Origin: CAIYZT01 sp031385445
Lineage (GTDB): Bacteria > Pseudomonadota > Alphaproteobacteria > Rhodobacterales > Rhodobacteraceae
Assembly: GCA_031385445.1 (NCBI GenBank)
Contig: JANNBM010000013.1
Coordinates: 1-64,000, forward strand
Reading direction: 5' to 3'
DNA: 64,000 nucleotides
Part shown: positions 43,397 to 50,807 of the stretch, in pieces
Position numbering within the stretch: the first letter of the stretch is position 1
How the letters are laid out: the number at the start of each line of letters is the position of its first letter
Position numbers and translations under genes: made by a program
The notes under the pieces: generated by a model
Databases searched by the model: none
What the model saw: the letters and a program-made list of their open reading frames with translations, nothing else
What the model was told of the DNA's origin: nothing

Positions 43397-44176
43397 CTAC
43401 TCGGCCCTCCAGTTGGCCCAATCGCTGCGCGAGCCTGCGAAGGCGTTCAGATCGACCGGGCCGCGGATGCCGGGCACGGTTCCGGTGCCTGAATACTGCC
43501 AGAAAAGCCAGGGTTGCCCGGGGTAAGTATCGGAGGGATGCCCGGCGGTCGAGCGCAGCCAGAAATCCACATCGGAGAGGGTCCACAGCGCGTTTTCTTC
43601 AAAGAAATCAACGGTCGTATAGAGGATCGGACGTTTGCCGTAAGCGCTTTCGACAAGCGCAAGGTAGGCGCGGGCATCGGCGCGAATTTCGGCTGCCGGG
43701 CGTTTGTTTCGGCAGGTCGGGGATTGGGGCGTCCATTCCATATCGAGGACGGGCGGCAGTGCGTCTGCGCGGCGCGGGACATGCGCGATAAACCAGCGGG
43801 CCTGCGCCGGGGCCGGGCTGCAATGATAGAAGTAATGATACGCGCCGCGCGCCACGCCCGCCGCCGCCGCGCCGTCCCAGTTGGCGGCAAAGGCCGGGTC
43901 CATCAGATCGCCGCCTTCGGTGGCTTTGATAAAGACAAAGTTGACGCCATTTTCCCGCGCGGTTGGCCAGTCGATGCGGCCTTGCCAGACCGAAATGTCT
44001 GTGCCGTGGACGGGATGGGCCGAGGGGCGCGCGCCTTGCCAATCCTGTGCAGGATCGCTTTCGCCGAAATTCGGGGCGAAGATTTGCGGGACGGGACGGC
44101 GCGCGGCGGGTTGCACCTGCGGGGCGCAGGCGGCAAGGGCGAGGCAGAGGGCGAACCTTGAACGGACGTGAACCAT
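43397..44176 (-). CDS. GH25 muramidase lipoprotein
   Basis: Lysozyme-type hydrolase that cleaves peptidoglycan N-acetylmuramyl bonds. From ATG 44176: 259 residues with a signal ending in the lipobox LAAC (Cys17), so a probable outer- or inner-membrane lipoprotein. The GH25 barrel shows HGTDISVWQGRIDW (Asp60), FVFIKATEGGDLMDP, GAYHYFYHC and the catalytic pair PPVLDMEW (Asp145, Glu147); WLFWQYSGTGTVPGI closes the barrel. It is the last gene of a leftward group with two small membrane proteins and a metzincin-like protein. A TTG six codons upstream is possible but lacks support. Confidence 0.88.
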   Translation of the reverse strand: MVHVRSRFALCLALAACAPQVQPAARRPVPQIFAPNFGESDPAQDWQGARPSAHPVHGTDISVWQGRIDWPTARENGVNFVFIKATEGGDLMDPAFAANWDGAAAAGVARGAYHYFYHCSPAPAQARWFIAHVPRRADALPPVLDMEWTPQSPTCRNKRPAAEIRADARAYLALVESAYGKRPILYTTVDFFEENALWTLSDVDFWLRSTAGHPSDTYPGQPWLFWQYSGTGTVPGIRGPVDLNAFAGSRSDWANWRAE

Positions 44177-44252
44177 GATACGCGAGCCTGCCAAGTCCTG
44201 CGGCGCTTGTCATCTGCCGTGTGATTGACCGGGGGGAAGGCGCCGAAGGCGG

Positions 44253-44636
44253 CTATAGCCGGGCCAAAACGGCGGCAATCTCGTGTGTCAGAACTTGACG
44301 CGCGCGCGCCAGCCCGACGAGTTTGCCAATCACGCTGGCGGCGATCAAAAGACCAAAACCCAATCCCCACTGCAGCATTCCGCCCGAAGATATCCGCGAA
44401 AAGCAGATCAACCAGACCGCAAAGGGCAGGGCGAGGATCAAGGCGATGGCGCCTTGGGTGCAGCCGCAAGCCGACAGAAGGGCGGCGAGGCGCGCCTCGG
44501 TCAGGGTGCGGTCCGGCTCTTTCAACCCCGCAAGGGACAGGGAAAGCGCGAATTGTCTCTGCCCCAAAGTCATCCTTTGGGGCAGATCCATCAGCTGCTG
44601 CGCGGTATGAACGCTCAGGCGGACCACATCGGTCAT
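44253..44636 (-). CDS. Membrane protein, unknown function (127 aa)
   Basis: 127 residues. The first 60 residues are soluble and helical (VHTAQQLMDLPQRMTLGQR), then two hydrophobic segments occur (about 63-80 and 88-106), and a short charged tail ends with ARQVLTHEIAAVLARL. I recognise no family. The ATG is placed so that, if the upstream small gene is restored by one base, its stop overlaps this ATG in the pattern ATGA. Member of the leftward metzincin-GH25 group. Function unknown. Confidence 0.65.
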   Translation of the reverse strand: MTDVVRLSVHTAQQLMDLPQRMTLGQRQFALSLSLAGLKEPDRTLTEARLAALLSACGCTQGAIALILALPFAVWLICFSRISSGGMLQWGLGFGLLIAASVIGKLVGLARARQVLTHEIAAVLARL

Positions 44637-44811
44637 TGCGGGTGGCCCCGATCAGTTTCCACGCGGCAAAGCCAACGGCCACCAGCCCCGTGGCCACATA
44701 AAGCCCGAAATAGGGAGTGATGCAGCGGTGCGCCAAACCGCTGTGGTCATGGCCGTCTTTGGTGGGCGTCGCGGGCTGGCCGTCTTTTTGGACAAGTTTG
44801 ATGACACGCAT
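44633..44811 (-). CDS. Small one-span membrane protein, 3' end apparently frameshifted
   Basis: Excellent AAGGAGAGTGAA ribosome binding site before ATG 44811, 13 bases after the metzincin-like stop. The product starts MRVIKLVQKDGQPATPTKDG and has one clear membrane segment (PYFGLYVATGLVAVGFAAW). As written, the frame runs on for 302 codons across the next two genes, which is implausible. Adding one base to the G4 tract (plus-strand C4, 44646-44649) gives a 59-residue protein ending GGHPQ whose TGA overlaps the next ATG, the normal operon layout. Alternatively, losing one base would fuse it to the 127-residue protein. I favour the 59-residue reading. Confidence 0.5.
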
Positions 44812-44823
44812 TTCACTCTCCTT

Positions 44824-45801
44824 TCAAAGATAGGTGACATGGCGCGACCAGCGCACGGTGCTGATCTGCAGGTTGGTCAGGGTTGGAAAAGCGGTATTGG
44901 TGACGATCGGGGCCATCAGATTGTTCGGATGACCGTCTTGATGCGGCAACATCAGGGCGTGGCCAAGCTCGTGCGCAAGGGTTGTGCGGTCGTTGTTCGG
45001 CGGCCCTTCGACCACCACATAGTCGTGGGTCGCCCCGAAAGAGCAGCCGATGGTCGAGCCGGTCGCAGAATCGGGGGTCACATTGTTCACCACAAAGCCC
45101 AGCAGTTCCCCGCCATAACCTGACAGCCGCCGCCAGTTGCTTTCAAACTTGCAGGTACGCCCCACCAGTTCGAACCAGCTGCCGTTCAGCCACCAATCGC
45201 CAAAGAACCCGCCCGCGTCGCAGCCCACCACAAGACTGCCGCCGGGCGGCGCAAGGTCGGTGCGGCAAAAGCCGGTAAAGCGCGCATCGACACTGCAAGT
45301 GCGGCTGTAAATCTCGATCACGGCGTCAACCTCGGCCTGCATGTCGGCTTCGGTGCAAATGGGTATGCCGCCGATCATCGGGATGATCACGCCGAAATAC
45401 ATCTTCTTGCGCGGCCGAAGCCCGACAAGGCCAAGCCCGAAGTCCAGCAGGCCAACGACGCGCCAGATGATCTCGGTCACCCAGTTCCACACGGTGCGGA
45501 TGATGCCGCCCAGAATGGGAATCGACAGGATCAGCCCGATCAGAAATCCTATGATATCAAGGACAAGGTTGACGATCACGCAGACCACGGTGATGACCAG
45601 TTTTGTGATGGTGACCAGCACGATCCGGGTCACCTTGACCACAACCCAGACCAGCCAGCACACCAGTTTGTTCAAGCACAAGAGCCACCAGTTGCATGGC
45701 TCGTTGCGGCAGCGTTGTTCTTGTTGATTTTCCCAAGTTATGATCGGTTGTTCGACCTGCGTTTCGATCCAGGACTCGACCTCGCGGCATGTGCGTCCCA
45801 T
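44824..45801 (-). CDS. Metzincin-like zinc metalloprotease with Cys/Trp-rich hydrophobic N-terminal region
   Basis: 325 residues from ATG 45801, which has GGAGG six bases upstream; the frame is open further upstream through a 12-base repeat, but that is probably leader. The C-terminal third carries HELGHALMLPH (His277, His281, His287), the exact metzincin zinc spacing, and NNLM with Met296 as a Met-turn candidate; the usual Gly between the second and third His is replaced by Met. Residues about 38-125 are strongly hydrophobic and Val/Ile/Trp-rich (WWLLCLNKLVCWLVWVVVKV) without a classic signal peptide. Twelve cysteines are present, half of them in residues 1-75. A membrane-inserting or self-delivering protease is possible; activity and target are unknown. 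Confidence 0.7.
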   Translation of the reverse strand: MGRTCREVESWIETQVEQPIITWENQQEQRCRNEPCNWWLLCLNKLVCWLVWVVVKVTRIVLVTITKLVITVVCVIVNLVLDIIGFLIGLILSIPILGGIIRTVWNWVTEIIWRVVGLLDFGLGLVGLRPRKKMYFGVIIPMIGGIPICTEADMQAEVDAVIEIYSRTCSVDARFTGFCRTDLAPPGGSLVVGCDAGGFFGDWWLNGSWFELVGRTCKFESNWRRLSGYGGELLGFVVNNVTPDSATGSTIGCSFGATHDYVVVEGPPNNDRTTLAHELGHALMLPHQDGHPNNLMAPIVTNTAFPTLTNLQISTVRWSRHVTYL

Positions 45802-45816
45802 TGGCGCCTCCGGTGA

Positions 45817-45923
45817 TGAAAATTGTTCTGAAAATTGCTCTGAAAATGCGCTGAAACATGCGCCGAAAAATCCGGTGAAAAATCCGGTGAAAATCGTGCA
45901 AAAAAGGCGGGCGAAAAAAATGG
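45817..45923. repeat. Degenerate 12-base tandem repeat upstream of the metalloprotease
   Basis: Starting at 45817 the plus strand reads tgaaaattgttc, tgaaaattgctc, tgaaaatgcgc, tgaaacatgcgc, cgaaaaatccgg, tgaaaaatccgg, tgaaaatcgtgc, then two A-rich units. Period 12 bases (one unit is 11). It fills most of the 186-base gap between the DUF938 stop and the metalloprotease start. The 11-base unit argues against a coding repeat. Could be a phased A-tract leader, a slippage-prone promoter spacer, or a protein-binding array. Confidence 0.8.
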
Positions 45924-45987
45924 ATGGAAAAACTTTTGATGCGGCCATCTTGCCGCTTATGGACCCTTTGCGAAAGTCTGGAATTCC

Positions 45988-46629
45988 TTACGCGGGCTTG
46001 CGGGCGAGGATCATCAGGTTGTTCGCGGGCATCGGCAGGGTTTGGGTGATCAGTCCGCCGCTGGTCAGCCGGGTCAGCGCCCAGTTCAGATCCTTGTACC
46101 CAATTGCAGGATCTTGCGCGCGAAGGGAGGCGTGAAAGGCGGCGTCGCCTTCGGAGGTGGCCAGCCCATCCCGCAGGAAGGGGCCGTAAAGAAAGGCGAT
46201 ACCGCCGGGGGCAAGGGCATTGGCCATCTCGGCCAGAACAATGGCCGCTGCGGGGGCGGAGATCAGGTGCAGCAGATTGACCACAAGGATCGCATCGCGG
46301 CGGGGCCAAAGGGCGGACCAGCCGCGTTGGGCCGCGTCCAGCTGAACGGGGGGGCGGATGGGCTGCGGGCAGGTCGCAGACCATGCCAGGATCGAGGCGA
46401 AATTCGCCGGATCAAAGTCGGTCGGTTGCCAGTCAAGCCCCGGCAGCGCGGCGGCAAAGGCCGCGCTGTGCAGGCCGGAACCCGCCGCAAGTTCCAGCAT
46501 TAGTCCAGTTTTGGGGGCATGATCCTGCAAAACCGCGCCTATAGCGGCCGCGTTGCGCTGGGCCGAGGGGGGCAACCGCCGGCCATCAGTCGCGGTGTCG
46601 CTGCCGGTGTCTGGCAAGCGCAGGCTCAT
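45988..46629 (-). CDS. DUF938 SAM-dependent methyltransferase
   Basis: 213 residues. The SAM motif I is LMLELAAGSGLHSAAFA (about 43-59), followed by WQPTDFDPANFASI and LVVNLLHLISAPAAAI, the DUF938 signatures. ALAPGGIAFLYGPFLRDG is the post-motif strand. Small-molecule methylation is likely but the acceptor is unknown. The ATG overlaps the stop of the amino-acid oxidase gene upstream (ATGA), forming a two-gene unit, perhaps continuing into the metalloprotease operon 186 bases downstream. Confidence 0.85.
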   Translation of the reverse strand: MSLRLPDTGSDTATDGRRLPPSAQRNAAAIGAVLQDHAPKTGLMLELAAGSGLHSAAFAAALPGLDWQPTDFDPANFASILAWSATCPQPIRPPVQLDAAQRGWSALWPRRDAILVVNLLHLISAPAAAIVLAEMANALAPGGIAFLYGPFLRDGLATSEGDAAFHASLRAQDPAIGYKDLNWALTRLTSGGLITQTLPMPANNLMILARKPA

Positions 46630-47699
46630 GTGAAACGGGCGGGCGACAGGGCGGCGACGGTGGACGCGTCCAAAGCCGGCGCGCGGCCCGCGATCAAATC
46701 GGCGGCCAACAGGCTCGCCGCCGCGCTGGATTGAAAGCCGTATCCGCCTTGTCCTGCCAGCCAGAAAAAATCGGGCTGCGCGGTGTCACGGCCAATCACC
46801 AGAACCCGGTCGGGCGAAAAGGTGCGCAGGCCCGCCCAGTTGGAAATCAGCCGGGTCACAGGCTCGGTCACCATTTCCTCATATCGCGCCAGCCCCTCGG
46901 CCAAGACCATATCATCGGCCCAGGCGTCATGCGGCGCCATCGGGTGCTCGTCGGCGGGCGAGACGATCAGCGCGCCCGCATCGGGCTTGGCATACCACGT
47001 CTCGCCCACGCCAAACAGCATCGGCCAGCCCGACAGATCATGCCCCCCCGGCGCCGGAATGCGCGCCATGGACCGGCGCATCGGCTGAAACCCCAAGGGC
47101 ACGACCCCGGCCATCACCGCAATCAGGTCAACCCAAGCGCCCGCTGCGTTCATGATCATCCGGCCGCTGTGGGTTTGCCCCCCCGCCGTAACCTGCCAAC
47201 CCTCGCCGCCGCGCGCAATCGCGGTCACGCGCGCGGTGGTCAGAATCTGCGCGCCGTTTGCCTTGGCCTCGCGCGCGAAAGATTGGATCAGCAGATCCGT
47301 ATCGATATCCCAGGCATGCATGGCCATTGCGGCGTGTTTTACGACATCGGGGTTCAGGATCGGCACAATGGCGCGCGCCTCGCTTACCGACATCGGGTCA
47401 AGATCGAACAGCTTGGCTTCGCGCGCCATGATCTCATTCTCGCCGTCTTTGCCAAGGATCATCATGCCGCGCGCGGTCAAAAGATTTGGCAACGCGCGGA
47501 AATGATCACCCGAGGCCATCGACAGTTCGACCACCGGTTTCAGCCCATAATAGGGCTCGTACAGGGCGGCGGACCGGCCCGAAGCGTGATGGGCAAGGTT
47601 GTCTTCGGCTTCCAGCAGGGTAACGGACCCAAGATGCGACAGACGCGCGGCGGCGGAGATGCCGGCGATGCCGCCGCCGATAATGATGAAATCGGTCAT
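46626..47699 (-). CDS. FAD-dependent amino-acid oxidase/dehydrogenase (DAO family)
   Basis: 357 residues from ATG 47699. The N-terminus DFIIIGGGIAGISAAARLS is the FAD dinucleotide motif. GRSAALYEPYYG and the C-terminal DFFWLAGQGGYGFQSSAAAS fit the glycine oxidase/D-amino-acid dehydrogenase branch. It oxidises an amine or D-amino acid; the exact substrate is not determined. Open frame upstream of the ATG lacks family character. It heads a leftward unit with DUF938 and is divergent from an ArsR-type regulator. Confidence 0.87.
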   Translation of the reverse strand: MTDFIIIGGGIAGISAAARLSHLGSVTLLEAEDNLAHHASGRSAALYEPYYGLKPVVELSMASGDHFRALPNLLTARGMMILGKDGENEIMAREAKLFDLDPMSVSEARAIVPILNPDVVKHAAMAMHAWDIDTDLLIQSFAREAKANGAQILTTARVTAIARGGEGWQVTAGGQTHSGRMIMNAAGAWVDLIAVMAGVVPLGFQPMRRSMARIPAPGGHDLSGWPMLFGVGETWYAKPDAGALIVSPADEHPMAPHDAWADDMVLAEGLARYEEMVTEPVTRLISNWAGLRTFSPDRVLVIGRDTAQPDFFWLAGQGGYGFQSSAAASLLAADLIAGRAPALDASTVAALSPARFT

Positions 47700-47866
47700 G
47701 GGAAGGTTCGGAGCCTGTTTTGTTGGGCGGCAGTGCTGTGCGTCATAACGGCAGAATGCCATGCGGCGCGGCACAGGGAAAGTGCGCGCGCGACCTTGGG
47801 TTGGCAGCTTTGATCTTTTCCGACCGAAAACGCAGATTCAAGTTGACCGAAACATATTCACTTATA

Positions 47867-47876
47867 TGTATATACA
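47867..47876. promoter_or_regulatory. Palindrome just before the ArsR-type start
   Basis: TGTATATACA, a perfect 10-base palindrome, ends two bases before the ATG at 47878. ArsR-family repressors bind short AT-rich inverted repeats near their own start, so this is a candidate autoregulatory site. The surrounding stretch is clearly more AT-rich than the genome average. Confidence 0.35.
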
Positions 47877-47877
47877 C

Positions 47878-48210
47878 ATGGACAAGAATAACACCCTGTT
47901 TCAGCTTTTGTCCGACCCGGCCCGACGGCAGATCATCGCGGCCTTGCGAGACGGTGAGCAGCCTGTCGGCACTTTGGTCGCGGCAGTCCACATCTCGCAA
48001 TCGGGCGTGTCGCGCCATTTGCGGATCTTGCATGACCACGGCGTTGTGCAGGTCCGCGCGCAGGGCCAGCAGCGGTTTTATGCGCTGCGGGCCGAACCCT
48101 TTGCGCAGCTGGACCTGTGGCTTGACGATTACCGCGCGCTTTGGTCGGCGCGGCTTGACCGGATGGCGGGGGCCTTGGCCGCGAAACAATTGGAGATGGG
48201 CGATGAGTGA
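47878..48210 (+). CDS. ArsR-family transcriptional regulator
   Basis: 110 residues with a winged helix-turn-helix: FQLLSDPARRQIIAALRDGE, VGTLVAAVHISQSGVSRHL (recognition helix) and the wing VQVRAQGQQRFYAL. No metal-binding Cys pair is seen, so it is the non-metal type found with SRPBCC/AHSA1 partners. The ATG at 47878 starts MDKNNTLF; no strong ribosome binding site is present. The stop overlaps the original ATG (48203) of the SRPBCC gene, a common bicistron. Ligand unknown. Confidence 0.88.
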   Translation: MDKNNTLFQLLSDPARRQIIAALRDGEQPVGTLVAAVHISQSGVSRHLRILHDHGVVQVRAQGQQRFYALRAEPFAQLDLWLDDYRALWSARLDRMAGALAAKQLEMGDE

Positions 48211-48217
48211 AATTTAA

Positions 48218-48673
48218 TTGGAGCGCCACTTCATCGCTCAGCTTGCCGATATCTGGGCCCTGTGGACCGAGCCTGCCGAGATTGAACGGTGGTGGGGGCC
48301 AAACGGGTTTTCGGTGCGGGTGGAGGCGCTGGATCTGCGGGTTGGCGGGCAGATGCGCTATGCCATGATCGCGCAGGATCCAGCGATGGTGGCGTTTATG
48401 AAAGCCCAGGGAATGCCGACCGAAACGATCACCACTCTGACCTTTTTCGACATCGTGCCGATGCAGCGGCTGGCGTGGCGGGCGCTGGTGGATTTTGTGC
48501 CGGGCCATGCGCCTTACGAAACAGCGCATGTGGTGGAAATCGGTCAAATGGGCGCGCAGGTGCATCTGAAAGTGTCGATCGAACGGATGCATGACGTTCT
48601 GTGGACCAACCGCAGCCGACTGGGATGGGAGCAAGAGTTGGACAGGCTGGTTGCCTTGGTGGCAGCTGCCTGA
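48218..48673 (+). CDS. SRPBCC/AHSA1-domain protein with in-frame stop near the original start
   Basis: About 151 residues from TTG 48218. The hydrophobic-pocket SRPBCC fold is supported by IWALWTEPAEIERWWGPNGF, GGQMRYAMIAQDP and a C-terminal GWEQELDRLVALV. The natural start is probably the ATG at 48203, overlapping the ArsR stop, but codon 5 there is TAA (48215-48217) where MSEI-Y/x-LERHF would be expected. Translation may restart at TTG 48218 after that stop, or the gene may be inactive. ArsR-SRPBCC pairs usually act in ligand-responsive control or transport of hydrophobic ligands. Confidence 0.65.
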   Translation: MERHFIAQLADIWALWTEPAEIERWWGPNGFSVRVEALDLRVGGQMRYAMIAQDPAMVAFMKAQGMPTETITTLTFFDIVPMQRLAWRALVDFVPGHAPYETAHVVEIGQMGAQVHLKVSIERMHDVLWTNRSRLGWEQELDRLVALVAAA

Positions 48674-48687
48674 GGCGGGGACATGCA

Positions 48688-48715
48688 AAAGGCCCGCCGG
48701 TTGGGGCGGGCCTTT
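48688..48715. terminator. Bidirectional terminator between SRPBCC and BMP genes
   Basis: The arms aaaggcccgcc and ggcgggccttt form a perfect 11-base stem around GGTTGG, in the gap between convergent stops at 48673 and 48735. TTTCG follows on the plus strand and TTTTGC on the minus strand. Confidence 0.88.
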
Positions 48716-48734
48716 CGTCTGCACGAGGGTCAGA

Positions 48735-49826
48735 TCACTGCGGGATATCGCCCACGATGCCTTCGACGAAAAAGCCCATGCCCAAAAGATCGCCGTCCGG
48801 CGCGGTGGCGCCTTCGGCCAGCCATGCGCTGCCGTCTTGCTTGTTGATCGGGCCGGTGAACGGGTGAACCGTTCCGGCAGCAATCGCGTCGCGCAGGGCC
48901 TCAGCTTCGGCTTTCACCTCGGCAGGAACCGCGTCCGAGATATCGCCGATCTTCACTTCGCCGCCAGCAATGCCTTCCCAGGCATCGGCCTGCGCATAGG
49001 TGCCATCCAAAAGCGCACCAACGCGGGCGACATAGTAGGGGCCCCAGTTGTCGATGATCGAGGTGACGCGCGGCGAAGGCGCATAGTCGGCCATGTCAGA
49101 AGCCTGACCAAAGCCGATCACAGTGCCGCCCGATTTGGCAGCTTCGGCCAAAGGCGCGGTGCTGTCGGTGTGGCTTGCGATCACGTCAACGCCTTGATCG
49201 ATCAGCGCCTTGGCGGCATCAGCCTCTTTGGCGGGGTCAAACCAGGTGAAGGCCCAGACCACCGACAATTCCACCGCCGGGTTCACCTTTTTGGCGTTGA
49301 GGTAATAGCTGTTGATGCCCATCACGACCTCGGGGATCGGGAACGACGCGATATAGCCGATTTTGTTCGTCTTGGTCATCCGGCCCGCGATCAGACCTTC
49401 AACTGCGCGGCCTTCGTAAAAGCGCGCGTTATAGGTGGACACGTTGGCCGAATCGCGCTTGAAGCCGGTGGCATGTTCAAACATCACCGCTGGAAACTTG
49501 GCCGCAACCGCGTTCGTGCCGTCCATATAGCCAAACGAGGTGGTGAAGATGATGTTGCACCCGCCCAGCGCCATCTGGGTCAGAACGCGTTCAGCGTCAG
49601 CACCCTCGGGCACGTTTTCTTGCCAGCTGACTTCAACTTTGTCGCCATAAGCCTCTTGCAAGGCCAAAGCGCCCTGATGGTGCTGATACGTCCAGCCGCC
49701 ATCACCGATCGGGCCGACATAAACAAAGCAGGCTTTGACCTTGTCCATGCCCGCGGCAAAAGACGAGGTGGCGGCCATAAGGCCAAGGCCAAGAGCGGCC
49801 GAGGCAAGCAGCGTTCTTCTAAGCAT
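48735..49826 (-). CDS. BMP-family ABC transporter substrate-binding protein (nucleoside/purine)
   Basis: Periplasmic or lipid-anchored receptor of the basic-membrane-protein family, whose members mostly bind nucleosides. 363 residues; a twin-positive start MLRRTLLASAALGLGLMAA leads to cleavage near SSFA before AGMD. Signature segments: VYVGPIGDGGWTYQHHQGA, IIFTTSFGYMDGT, GYIASFPIPEVVMGINSYYL and WFDPAKEADAAKALIDQGVDV. Last gene of a leftward operon with xanthine dehydrogenase, so a purine base or nucleoside is the likely ligand. Placing the receptor last is unusual. Confidence 0.92.
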   Translation of the reverse strand: MLRRTLLASAALGLGLMAATSSFAAGMDKVKACFVYVGPIGDGGWTYQHHQGALALQEAYGDKVEVSWQENVPEGADAERVLTQMALGGCNIIFTTSFGYMDGTNAVAAKFPAVMFEHATGFKRDSANVSTYNARFYEGRAVEGLIAGRMTKTNKIGYIASFPIPEVVMGINSYYLNAKKVNPAVELSVVWAFTWFDPAKEADAAKALIDQGVDVIASHTDSTAPLAEAAKSGGTVIGFGQASDMADYAPSPRVTSIIDNWGPYYVARVGALLDGTYAQADAWEGIAGGEVKIGDISDAVPAEVKAEAEALRDAIAAGTVHPFTGPINKQDGSAWLAEGATAPDGDLLGMGFFVEGIVGDIPQ

Positions 49827-49877
49827 AACAATCTCCCGTTGATTGGGGGTGAGTGGTCCCCGGTTTGGTTTTGGCCC

Positions 49878-50807
49878 CTAACGTGAGGCGTGAAAGTTCT
49901 GGCCAAGGGCGGCGGGGGCGTTCAGCGCCCGGCCTTTGCCAGAGGACATGATAACCAGCACAAGGATGGTTATCAGATACGGCGACATGGACAAGTATTC
50001 GACAGGGATCCAAGAGCCTGCGACCTGAAGATTCAGCTGCAACACCGTGATGCCGCCAAAAAGATAAGCACCGATTAACACGCGCCACGGTTTCCATGCG
50101 GCAAACACCACAATCGCCAGCGCGATCCATCCCGCGCCTGCGGTGATCCCGTCCACCCATTGCGGCACGCGCACCAGAGAGACGTAGGCCCCGCCGATCC
50201 CCGCCATCGCACCGCCAAAGGCAATCGCGCCAAAGCGGATGCGGATCACCTTATAGCCCAGCGCATGCGCGGCCTCGTGGCTTTCGCCGACCGCGCGCAG
50301 GATCAGGCCCATGCGCGTGGATTTCAGCACCCACCACAAAAGCCCGGACATGAAGATTGAGAAATAGACAACCCAGTCATGGCTGAACAAAACGGGCCCA
50401 AAGAATGGAATGTCGGCCAGAGGGCCAAAAGGCACCGGCGGGGTCGGCACGGGTTTCAGCCCGTTATATCCTTGCCCCATCAGCGACGACATCCCAAGCC
50501 CGAACATGGTCAAGGCAAGGCCGGTCGCGACTTGATTGGCCAGCAGAACCTGCGTCAGAAAGGCAAAGACCATCGACAAAGCCGCCCCGCCAATCGCCCC
50601 GCCGACAAAGCCCAGAAACGGGCTTTGCGTTTGAATGGTGACGATGAAACCGCAGATCGCCCCCATGATCATCATCCCCTCGACCCCAAGGTTCAGAACG
50701 CCCGCCTTCTCGACAATAAGCTCGCCCAGCGCCGCCAGCATGATCGGCACCGAGGCCACCATCAAGGACGCGATCAGAACCGCCAGATTGATTGATCCGA
50801 AATCCAT
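49878..50807 (-). CDS. BMP-type ABC transporter permease B
   Basis: Inner-membrane permease, 309 residues, about eight to ten spans. IVEKAGVLNLGVEGMMIMGA is the classic branched-chain/nucleoside permease motif, and HAAHALGYKVIRIRFGAIAFGGAMAGIGG follows the coupling helix. Its start directly abuts the stop of the other permease. Partner of the permease encoded upstream; together they form the channel. Member of the xdh-BMP operon. Confidence 0.92.
   Translation of the reverse strand: MDFGSINLAVLIASLMVASVPIMLAALGELIVEKAGVLNLGVEGMMIMGAICGFIVTIQTQSPFLGFVGGAIGGAALSMVFAFLTQVLLANQVATGLALTMFGLGMSSLMGQGYNGLKPVPTPPVPFGPLADIPFFGPVLFSHDWVVYFSIFMSGLLWWVLKSTRMGLILRAVGESHEAAHALGYKVIRIRFGAIAFGGAMAGIGGAYVSLVRVPQWVDGITAGAGWIALAIVVFAAWKPWRVLIGAYLFGGITVLQLNLQVAGSWIPVEYLSMSPYLITILVLVIMSSGKGRALNAPAALGQNFHASR

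Noticed and set aside
43903..44811. A 302-residue protein reading through from the small membrane protein
   Set aside because: After the first membrane segment it runs out of frame across two better-supported genes; a one-base frameshift explains it.
45802..45948. A 49-residue N-terminal extension of the metalloprotease made of the 12-base repeat
   Set aside because: A strong GGAGG lies at the right distance before the downstream ATG at 45801, and an 11-base repeat unit argues against coding selection. It remains possible.
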